DNA of 10,516 nt from Saprospiraceae bacterium. GTDB taxonomy: Bacteria; Bacteroidota; Bacteroidia; Chitinophagales; Saprospiraceae. The stretch covers positions 1 to 10,516 of the forward strand of contig JALZVN010000077.1 in assembly GCA_023299965.1 (NCBI GenBank), read 5' to 3'. Both the position numbers and the translations under genes were made by a program. Within the stretch, counting starts at the first letter, position 1; every line of letters begins with the position of its first letter. Below the pieces are notes generated by a model. That model had not been told where the DNA came from. It saw only the letters and a program-made list of their open reading frames with translations, and did no database searches. Below are positions 1-6,706 of this stretch, in pieces.

Positions 1-3000
1 ACATCAATTACCTAGATTTTCATAATCAAAAAATAGCCTTGGATAAATGGCAGAAGTTCCAACTCAGCCAGGTTGACATCAAATCACAGATTTTTGAAAA
101 CGGAGAAGTGTCTGTTCATTTATTGTCTGATTGCTTTTTTGACGGTTTGGTTTTCAATGAAAAAGAAGGAGGCTATTTACTTAACACGCAAGGCAAACTA
201 GATGTCAACGTTGGGTTTAATAAAGAAGAAAAAAAGGTAGTTGTTAACAACACTACGCTTAGTGTTGGTCAAAACAAGTATAATCTTGAAGGGTATTTGT
301 CGCGAACAGATTCGACTGAAATGCAATTAAAAGTGAGTACTGCTGGAGTCAAACTTGAAGAGGTAATGCCCCTACTTTCAAAAAAAATTAACTATGTATG
401 TAGAAATATAAAAGTTGATCAACCTGTCCAAGCCACTTTTTCGATGATTAAAAATTTAAGTTCGAAAAACAAGCCAGTCATTCAAGTGGATTTTCAATCC
501 AAGAATACTCGCTTAAAAGTCCATGAAGGAGAAATGACTGCTGCAACTTTCTCAGGACAATTTACTAATGATTGCGACAATGATGGAATAGGGGTGCCAT
601 CGGAAGCCTGTTTGCAAATTTACCAAATGGAAGGTGATTTATTAGGTATGATTCCTATGAAGCTTCATGGAGAAATCATAAATCTGAAAAACCCAAAGGT
701 TAATATTTTTGGAGATCTAAACATTGACATGCCCCGACTTAATCCATTGTTGGCTTCTCAAGATAAGTTTACTTTTACAAATGGGAGTGCTACATTCAAC
801 TTCCATTTTCAAGGCGGATTGAAGAATTTATTAGATTCGCCTTTTGAAAATTTGGATATAAAATTAGATGGCAAAGCTACCTTTGATGACCTTAAAGTAG
901 AACAGTCGGATCATTACGCATCTTGGCCTTCTCTTTCTGGTCGCATGCACTTTACAGAAGACATATCACTGCTAGACGATATATTTTTTGAATGGATGGG
1001 GGCAAATATTCACATAAAAGGTCAACTGGGTAACTTGCCTGAATACTTACTCTATGATGCGGATGCTCTGAATAGCGATTTGAAATTGAAATTTGATGTC
1101 CTCGATTACGACCAATTTCATATTAAAAAATCCAATGAAGTAAATCCCCAAAGCAAGAATCAATTGACTCCGGAGAATTTTGAAAAATTATTTCGACGCA
1201 TAGCGACTAACATAAACGGAAATATCCAAATTCAGGTAGACACCTTTTTATATAAAGACATATTTGTAACAGATTACAAATCTAGTTTTCAATTATTGAC
1301 ACCACGAAACACGGAGTACATAGATTCTTCGATGATTAGAATGGATAAGATGACTGCCAATTTCATGGGGCATACTTATATGTCTCTTGATATGGGATTG
1401 TCTCATGATACATTGACGGATTTGTGGCTAGATCTAAAAGTGCCCAATACCTCCCAAGCTTCTAACTTATTTCTTCCTGAGAATATAGAGATTACCGAAG
1501 GAGATGCAAGTATAGAATTAAAAGCGGATATTCCTTTCCGTTCTCTTTTTAAGAAGAAGGAGTTATTTGAAAATGTTCAATTTGTTGGTGCAGTAGATGT
1601 AGAAGATCTAACAGTAGGAATTGATGAATTTGATTTTCCAATGCAAAAAATATCAGGTCCAATTTACTTTGATAATAACCAAGTTTCTTTTGAAAATTTA
1701 CATTTTAAGTATGAAAACTCTCCGTTTGAATTGGATGGAATAGTATCTGATTACTTCTTTCTAAAAGAGAACAATTCAGATAAGTCCAAGCTAGAGTTAA
1801 GTTTAAAAGGCAATCATTTTGATCTTAGAAATTTTACTTCTCGAGAAGTGTTACCCACTCCAGCTAACTTATTCCGTTCCTTAGATACCGTTTTTCATCT
1901 GACTACAGGAACAGTAGACGTCGTAATCGATTCTATTTTTACCAAGGAAGATGTTATTACTTCCTTTTTACTTCAAGCAGAACTTGGTCAAGATGACCAA
2001 AACCCAATGCATTATCAATTAGTTGTGGATAGTCTCAATTTTGGTTTTGGTCCAGAAAACAATGTTAATGGTAGAGCGTTAATCAGCAATCCAGATCATC
2101 CAGAAATAGACGCACACTTTAAAACAAGAATGAAGTTTGACAAATTTGGGAAAATATTGCCTTCTGATTTCCTAGAATTCAAGGATGGATATTTTAAAAT
2201 GGATTTGGATTATCATTCTTCTTTACTTGATTCTATAACTGCCGAAAATTATTTACTTAATGCAAAGGTAGATGGCTCCGTTCAGATTGTGGATGGAGGA
2301 ATATTTTATAATTATCGTCATTTTGAATTTACAGACATTAATGCTGATTTGAAATTTGACCAGAAAGCACTTTCTATTCAAAATTTGGATATGTTGGTCA
2401 ATGGCAATAGATTGATTAGTAGTGGTGAATCAAAAGATTTCTTCCCATTTTTTATTCTTCCCAATCGTAAAGCACATATAAAGTTGGATGTAGCCTCCCC
2501 TTATTTTGACTTAGGAAGTTTTATCACGCCTCATGAAATTGAACAAAAGAAAAGTGGTTTGCCTTTTATGACTGTGGACACTACCGAAAGTGTTTTGTCA
2601 AATACGGGCAATATACTTGATGAATTATTGCACAAAGGTTCCTTAGAAATGAGCACAGATATCAAAGTATTAGCTTTGAAGAATTTTCAATTGGATGAAA
2701 TTAAAGGAATGATATCTCTCCAGCCAGATTCCGTGCACCTACACAATTTGACTATGGATTTTGCAAAGGGGAATATTTTTCTTGATGGAGTTTTGTCAGG
2801 AGTGGTGATGCATAATCCTATAGTAGAGTTAAATTTGAAAGTGGAAGAAACGGATATGTATGAAATGATGCAAGATTTCGAGGGTTTTGGATTGACCAAC
2901 TTTGGGGCTCAAAATCTAAAAGGCCTCGCTTCAGCTGATGTTCAATTTAAAGCTGACATAGATTCTAAATATTCCATCTTACCTGAATCGATGCAAGGAG

Positions 3001-3428
3001 ATGTGCAATTACAGTTATACGAAGGAGAACTGATCAAAGTTAAAGCGTTGGAAGACCTTTCTGGTTTCTTATTCCGAGATAGAAATCTTGACCACATTCA
3101 ATTTGATACACTTGATGCATTAGTGCGAATTCGGGGTAATGATATGTACTTAGAGAAAACGCAACTACATTCTAGTTCTTTCGATTTTGAGGTAGAGGGT
3201 ATCTATAATCTAAACTCATTTGATAGTACTCAAGTTTTATTGACCATACCATTTAGCAATTTATATCGACGACATATTAGCCTTGAAGCATTGAGAAATG
3301 GTGATTCAAGACGTAAAGGTCTACCTATCTTGATTGAAGGACGGCCTAAAAAGAAACGCCTCCGATTCCGTTGGAAGCTGTTCAACTCAAAGAAAAATAA
3401 AGCAAAGTATCGATTGCCGGAAGAATGA
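1..3428 (+). CDS. Giant AsmA/TamB-like envelope protein, C-terminal part (5' end outside window)
   Basis: The reading frame is already open at base 3 and has no stop before the TGA at 3426-3428, so this is the 3' part of a longer gene. The TTG at 39 is an internal codon, not a real start, because coding-like sequence (INYLDFHNQKIAL) runs into it. About 1140 residues are visible. They are rich in short amphipathic beta-strands alternating with LDG, NLDI and NLHF-type turns, the pattern of AsmA/TamB-like beta-groove proteins. The part from about base 2640 to 3270 (ETDMYEMM, GDVQLQLYEGELIKV, LDALVRIRGNDMYL) resembles the AsmA C-terminal region. The protein ends in a very basic tail (RPKKKRLRFRWKLF). 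Family members are anchored in the inner membrane by an N-terminal helix, not visible here, and are linked to outer-membrane homeostasis and phospholipid transport. The specific role here is inferred. Family call fairly sure; exact subfamily unknown. Confidence 0.8.
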   Translation, partial: INYLDFHNQKIALDKWQKFQLSQVDIKSQIFENGEVSVHLLSDCFFDGLVFNEKEGGYLLNTQGKLDVNVGFNKEEKKVVVNNTTLSVGQNKYNLEGYLSRTDSTEMQLKVSTAGVKLEEVMPLLSKKINYVCRNIKVDQPVQATFSMIKNLSSKNKPVIQVDFQSKNTRLKVHEGEMTAATFSGQFTNDCDNDGIGVPSEACLQIYQMEGDLLGMIPMKLHGEIINLKNPKVNIFGDLNIDMPRLNPLLASQDKFTFTNGSATFNFHFQGGLKNLLDSPFENLDIKLDGKATFDDLKVEQSDHYASWPSLSGRMHFTEDISLLDDIFFEWMGANIHIKGQLGNLPEYLLYDADALNSDLKLKFDVLDYDQFHIKKSNEVNPQSKNQLTPENFEKLFRRIATNINGNIQIQVDTFLYKDIFVTDYKSSFQLLTPRNTEYIDSSMIRMDKMTANFMGHTYMSLDMGLSHDTLTDLWLDLKVPNTSQASNLFLPENIEITEGDASIELKADIPFRSLFKKKELFENVQFVGAVDVEDLTVGIDEFDFPMQKISGPIYFDNNQVSFENLHFKYENSPFELDGIVSDYFFLKENNSDKSKLELSLKGNHFDLRNFTSREVLPTPANLFRSLDTVFHLTTGTVDVVIDSIFTKEDVITSFLLQAELGQDDQNPMHYQLVVDSLNFGFGPENNVNGRALISNPDHPEIDAHFKTRMKFDKFGKILPSDFLEFKDGYFKMDLDYHSSLLDSITAENYLLNAKVDGSVQIVDGGIFYNYRHFEFTDINADLKFDQKALSIQNLDMLVNGNRLISSGESKDFFPFFILPNRKAHIKLDVASPYFDLGSFITPHEIEQKKSGLPFMTVDTTESVLSNTGNILDELLHKGSLEMSTDIKVLALKNFQLDEIKGMISLQPDSVHLHNLTMDFAKGNIFLDGVLSGVVMHNPIVELNLKVEETDMYEMMQDFEGFGLTNFGAQNLKGLASADVQFKADIDSKYSILPESMQGDVQLQLYEGELIKVKALEDLSGFLFRDRNLDHIQFDTLDALVRIRGNDMYLEKTQLHSSSFDFEVEGIYNLNSFDSTQVLLTIPFSNLYRRHISLEALRNGDSRRKGLPILIEGRPKKKRLRFRWKLFNSKKNKAKYRLPEE

Positions 3429-3431
3429 AAA

Positions 3432-3471
3432 ATCTATTTGTTAGACCTGTAAATCTACAAACGGAATAGAT
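3432..3471 (+). terminator. Imperfect hairpin just after the AsmA-like gene, possible weak terminator
   Basis: ATCTATT at 3432-3438 pairs with AATAGAT at 3465-3471. Inside it, TGT/ACA and AGA/TCT can pair around an eight-base loop, with internal mismatches. It begins four bases after the stop codon, where a terminator is expected, but no T-run follows and the stem is AT-rich. An RNA-end or stability function is inference only. Confidence 0.3.
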
Positions 3472-3653
3472 ATTAGCCATCTAATAACAAATAAATATGG
3501 GGTAGTAAGAGTAGTTATTCATTTTACTTCAAATATTATTTTGTCGAAAATGTATCCTTACACTTGTTTCTTTTGATCCCTTATGCATTATGATATCGTA
3601 TGCAGGAAGCAAGCTAATTTTAATTCTTGAATAGAGGCACCCTTTACTTGCCT

Positions 3654-3680
3654 ATTGAAATTTCAATCTCCTCATTGAAA
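3654..3680. promoter_or_regulatory. Operator-like cluster of three ATTGAAA heptamers in alternating orientation
   Basis: ATTGAAA (3654-3660) abuts its reverse complement TTTCAAT (3661-3667), giving a perfect 14-base palindrome. After a six-base CTCCTC spacer a third copy, ATTGAAA (3674-3680), follows. The second and third copies can alternatively form a 7-bp stem with a six-base loop. The block lies about 105-130 bases before the gldM start codon. Dyad plus half-site is a common form for dimeric regulator sites, but the AT-rich composition makes chance possible. Function is inferred. Confidence 0.3.
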
Positions 3681-3784
3681 CTGTTTGCAAATTACCATTT
3701 GGTTTTATTCGTATTTTCTAACACCAGTACTTTTCTATTGCTATCACTAGCGGATGGGAGAGGACAATTAAAAATTGAACCGTC

Positions 3785-5413
3785 ATGTCTATACCTAAAG
3801 AGCCCCGTCAGTTGATGATTAATCTCATGTACCTTGTACTTACAGCACTGCTAGTCCTGAATGTTTCCGCCGAAGTAATGAATGCATTTTTTGACTTGGA
3901 CAATAGCTTTAAAAAATCGATGCTGATTGCCAATGAAGATGCCAACAATACACACCGCACCATCAAGAAAGCTTTGTCTTCCAAAAAGAAATTAGCCCCA
4001 GCAATCAATAATGGCATCGAAAAGATGAATTACAAAATTGATTCGCTAGTAGATTATATTACTGCAATTCAAAATCAATTGATTGACGATACGGGTAATC
4101 GAAATGGGGTGCTCGACGAAGAAGACTATATCAAAGGCAAGCCACGAGGCACCAAGAACAAAGACGTTAGCAATAGACTCTTGGTCAACAATGGTGAGGG
4201 CGAGCATATTAAAGCACAAATCTTCAAATTGAAAAGTGATCTCGTACAGATTTATCAGGAAGTGATATCAGACCCAGAAATCAAAAAAGCTAAAACCTAT
4301 AAAGAGGAAGACATAGAAGAAATTATTAAAAGCCTAACATATAATCTACCGCTCTATATAGAGTCTGAAGAAGAGATACAATCAAAATCGAAAGATGGGA
4401 AGCGATTGACTTGGTCGCAATACAAGTTTCAACACATGCCATTAGCCGCCGTTCTACCTATCTTAAGTAAGCTGCAAAATGACGCGGAAACCTCTAGGTC
4501 AATGATCATGTCTAAACTAGCTAGTCTCACTGGCGGTAACAATATAAAGTTGAATAATTTCTTTCCTGTTATTGTTCCTGAAAAAGGATATGTGATAGAC
4601 GGAGAGCTCTTCAAAGCAAGAGTAACGATAGGAGCCTATTCTAATGAATTTGCCAAGACCTCATCCATCTATGTGAATGGGAAAGAAGTGAAAATTGGCG
4701 CAGATGGTTGGGGAGACTATACAGAAACAGCAAGCTCTATGGGTCCTCAAAAGCTAAATCTGCAAGCTAAGGTTTTGAATCCGCACTCACGTGAGCGCTT
4801 TGAGGAATTTGATGAATTCGAATATGAGGTAGGTAGTAGGTCCTCAGCAGTATCCGCTACTAAAATGAACCTATTTTATGTAGGGGTCAAGAACCCAGTG
4901 GATGTATCAGTAGCCGGTGTGAATAGCAATTCTGTCCGAGTAAAATGCGAAGGATGTCATCTCAGTAAAGAAGGAAATCAATATATAGCCACTGCTACGA
5001 AACCAGGAAAAGCAAAGGTAATCGTTTCTGCAGAGGACTTTCCGGCGACTGCCTATGAATTTAGAGTAAAGAGAATTCCTGATCCATTAGCCAAGTTAGG
5101 AGATGGATTGAATAAAGGGGGAGGATCAATGGGGAATGGAGAATTCCGAGTACATCAGGGATTAGACGCTTACTTAAAAGACTTTGAGTTTGATGCGCGA
5201 TGTAGCATTGTTGGATATATGTTGACTAGACATAAAAAGAATGATGACCCAGTTAGTGTTAAAAATCCTGGTGGTCCATTCAATGATAAATCAAAAAGAC
5301 TAGTAGACCAAGCACGATCCGGGGATCACTATTATTTCGATGATATTTATGCCAAGTGCCCAGGCGATACCAATGGAAGAAAGTTACCCAATATGGTTTT
5401 CAAAATACGGTAG
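3785..5413 (+). CDS. gldM: Gliding motility / type IX secretion protein GldM (PorM family)
   Basis: GldM/PorM forms the periplasmic shaft of the GldLM proton-driven motor that powers type IX secretion and gliding. Residues 1-31 are diagnostic: a short cytoplasmic start with PRQ at 7-9, then one transmembrane helix (about 11-29). Arg8 aligns with the conserved N-terminal Arg of GldM proteins, implicated in contact with GldL. A helical domain (about 30-250) is followed by beta-rich domains (about 255-350 and 355-428). The C-terminal domain opens with FRVKRIPDPLAKLG (426-439) and ends with YYFDDIYAKCPG and KLPNMVFKIR. Length of 542 residues is normal for the family. The start is firm: an in-frame TGA lies at 3776-3778 and no other start codon follows it before this ATG. 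No Shine-Dalgarno site is seen. Unusually, no gldL precedes it and no gldN follows it. It could be the only GldM of the genome, displaced, or an extra paralogue. Confidence 0.92.
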   Translation: MSIPKEPRQLMINLMYLVLTALLVLNVSAEVMNAFFDLDNSFKKSMLIANEDANNTHRTIKKALSSKKKLAPAINNGIEKMNYKIDSLVDYITAIQNQLIDDTGNRNGVLDEEDYIKGKPRGTKNKDVSNRLLVNNGEGEHIKAQIFKLKSDLVQIYQEVISDPEIKKAKTYKEEDIEEIIKSLTYNLPLYIESEEEIQSKSKDGKRLTWSQYKFQHMPLAAVLPILSKLQNDAETSRSMIMSKLASLTGGNNIKLNNFFPVIVPEKGYVIDGELFKARVTIGAYSNEFAKTSSIYVNGKEVKIGADGWGDYTETASSMGPQKLNLQAKVLNPHSRERFEEFDEFEYEVGSRSSAVSATKMNLFYVGVKNPVDVSVAGVNSNSVRVKCEGCHLSKEGNQYIATATKPGKAKVIVSAEDFPATAYEFRVKRIPDPLAKLGDGLNKGGGSMGNGEFRVHQGLDAYLKDFEFDARCSIVGYMLTRHKKNDDPVSVKNPGGPFNDKSKRLVDQARSGDHYYFDDIYAKCPGDTNGRKLPNMVFKIR

Positions 5414-5502
5414 AATTTGAACTGATCTTCGCTTAAGGTTTAGCTGTAAGGATGCACATATACTTGGAAAGTAAAATTTACGTTAGAATAAAAAAAACAA
5501 CA

Positions 5503-6222
5503 ATGAAAGTTCTAACATTTATCACCTCCATCATTTTATGTGCATCCGCAGCTGTCTTTGCTCATCCTGTCATAGAGCAAACGAATATCTACCTTTTGGC
5601 AGGTCAAGGTGCAGATGAACGTCTATTTAAAAATCTTACTTTCTCAGAAGAGTATTGTGTAAACTATATTGAATACACTATACCTACTTATGAAGAAAGC
5701 CTCCAAGAATATGCAGTGACCTTATCTCAGCAAATTGACAAAACGAAGCCTTTTATTTTGATAGGTGTTTCGCTAGGAGGGATGTTGGCAACGGAGATGA
5801 CAGATTTTTTAGAGCCAGAGAAAACCATCATTATGGCCAGTGCTAAAAATACTAATGAGTTGCCTCGCACTTTTAATTTTCAAAAGAAGGTGCCGCTATA
5901 CAAATTAGCGGGTAAAAGAAACGTGAAATGGGGGGCAAGATTTTTACAACCTATTGTAGAACCTGACCGCCGCAAAGAAAGCGATACCTACAAGGCTATG
6001 CTTGAGGATAAAGATCCAGAGTTTTTATTGCGTACCATTCCTATGATTATGAAATGGGAGCGGACTACAAATAACGAAGACATTATCCATATTCACGGTA
6101 CAAAAGATCATACCATTCCTTATAAGAATGTACACTGTGATTATACCATCGAGGGCGGGTCCCATATGATGACGCTCACACAAAGTGAAAAAGTCAACAA
6201 AGTATTAGCGTCAATACTATAA
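5503..6222 (+). CDS. Small exported alpha/beta hydrolase
   Basis: The alpha/beta hydrolase signature is complete. An oxyanion-type loop LLAGQGADERLF (mature N-terminal part) precedes the nucleophile elbow GVSLGG (Ser90), an Asp in HGTKDHTIP (Asp202), and a His in GGSHMM (His221). At 239 residues it is a minimal-fold enzyme; substrate (ester, lipid or acyl group) cannot be told. I start at 5503, not at the in-frame ATG 17 codons upstream (5452), because from 5503 the product begins with a normal signal peptide (about residues 1-20, cleavage after VFA) and the ATG follows an A-rich stretch typical of Bacteroidota leaders. The Cys in the signal peptide has Leu before it and does not make a lipobox. 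The gene follows gldM by 89 bases, so co-transcription is possible, but no functional link is evident. Confidence 0.82.
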   Translation: MKVLTFITSIILCASAAVFAHPVIEQTNIYLLAGQGADERLFKNLTFSEEYCVNYIEYTIPTYEESLQEYAVTLSQQIDKTKPFILIGVSLGGMLATEMTDFLEPEKTIIMASAKNTNELPRTFNFQKKVPLYKLAGKRNVKWGARFLQPIVEPDRRKESDTYKAMLEDKDPEFLLRTIPMIMKWERTTNNEDIIHIHGTKDHTIPYKNVHCDYTIEGGSHMMTLTQSEKVNKVLASIL

Positions 6223-6223
6223 G

Positions 6224-6272
6224 GATGCCTCTATTAACTGTTTCTTGAGTTGAAAGAACAATAGCGTGCATC
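6224..6272 (+). terminator. Nested imperfect hairpin directly after the hydrolase gene
   Basis: Three arms nest in order: GATGC (6224-6228) with GCATC (6268-6272), CTATT (6231-6235) with AATAG (6260-6264), and TTCTT (6242-6246) with AAGAA (6254-6258), leaving a seven-base loop. It starts two bases after the TAA stop. No T-run follows. It may end or protect the hydrolase transcript, or form the left part of the palindromic element that follows. Role is inferred. Confidence 0.4.
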
Positions 6273-6280
6273 TAGACGAG

Positions 6281-6404
6281 GCGTGAGGGAGGAGCTAAGC
6301 CTTAGCTAATCGACTGACGAACAACAAAGAATGACTGACTGTTGCGTAGCAATTTTGATCTTGGAGATCAAAATAAAGAAGGAAACAATGCGCGCTTACA
6401 TTGT
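6281..6404. repeat. Palindrome-rich intergenic element, candidate interspersed repeat
   Basis: Four hairpins lie close together: AGCTAAG-C-CTTAGCT (6293-6307), TTGC-GTA-GCAA (6342-6352), ATTTTGATCT-TGG-AGATCAAAAT (6352-6374, a perfect 10-bp stem), and ACAATG/CATTGT (6385-6404). A GACTGAC heptamer occurs directly repeated at 6312-6318 and 6333-6339. The stretch looks noncoding. It shares GTGAGGG and TGCGTAGCA, in the same order, with the element at 10164-10310, which suggests a repeat family. A structured RNA is the alternative. No transposase or RAYT-like gene is in the window. Confidence 0.4.
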
Positions 6405-6706
6405 CAAGTGGAAACTATATAAAGCTCATCTTTTCTGATCAAACAAGAGTATAGTTAATAGATGTACCCATAATATTATAAGCGTATGTTTTTTAATAAT
6501 GACTCTATAATAATTGGGAAATCAATGACTATCAGTATGTGATACATAGCTACTAATACTCTGAAGTACAATGGGAATCAAGGATGTATTCTTTAGCTGA
6601 TTTAGTCTTTTACTAAGATTCCAGAACCATTCTTTTAGCATATTTAGCTTTTTTATTGATACATTAGCAATACTGAATTTTCAGTGTGTATATAATGATC
6701 AAATAA
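6405..6706. other. AT-rich intergenic region upstream of the propeller-protein gene
   Basis: About 300 bases without a credible gene. TTTAGC-type hexamers recur near 6590-6650 in generally T-rich sequence. A TATAAT at 6691-6696 is only ten bases from the start codon with no suitably spaced upstream box, and TAGCTTTT at 6645-6652 is a one-mismatch match to the Bacteroidota -7 element without a TTG 19 bases upstream. A promoter for the next gene is expected here but is not identified. Confidence 0.5.

Larger units (their letters stand above)
3429..3784. other. 356-base intergenic region upstream of gldM
   Basis: No convincing gene is seen. A 62-codon open frame at 3627-3815 overlaps the gldM start and has no recognisable content. 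The region holds the hairpin at 3432-3471, an imperfect dyad with arms TGCAT (3584-3588) and ATGCA (3600-3604) around a GATATC core, and the heptamer cluster at 3654-3680. I found no perfect Bacteroidota -7 element (TAnnTTTG) with a properly spaced TTG. The promoter for gldM is probably here but cannot be placed. Confidence 0.6.

Noticed and set aside
39..41. TTG as the start codon of the AsmA-like gene
   Set aside because: The frame is open and coding-like upstream to the window edge, so the gene begins outside the window.
3627..3815. 62-codon open frame upstream of and overlapping gldM
   Set aside because: No recognisable domain, hydrophobic low-complexity content, overlaps the firm gldM start, and includes the palindromic heptamer cluster.
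5459..5466. TATACTTG as a Bacteroidota -7 promoter element for the hydrolase; the same octamer occurs at 10115-10122
   Set aside because: One mismatch to TAnnTTTG and no TTG about 19 bases upstream at either site.
5452..5502. Longer N-terminus for the alpha/beta hydrolase
   Set aside because: It would put 17 mostly polar and charged residues before an otherwise normal signal peptide; the ATG at 5503 has the expected A-rich leader.
5530..5550. Lipoprotein signal (Cys in the hydrolase leader)
   Set aside because: The residue before Cys is Leu, not Gly/Ala/Ser, and a good VFA cleavage site follows.
6281..6404. CRISPR array
   Set aside because: The hairpins differ in sequence and spacing; there are no regularly spaced identical repeats and no cas genes.
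6691..6696. TATAAT as a sigma-70 type -10 box
   Set aside because: Only ten bases before the start codon, no properly spaced -35, and the expected consensus in Bacteroidota is different.
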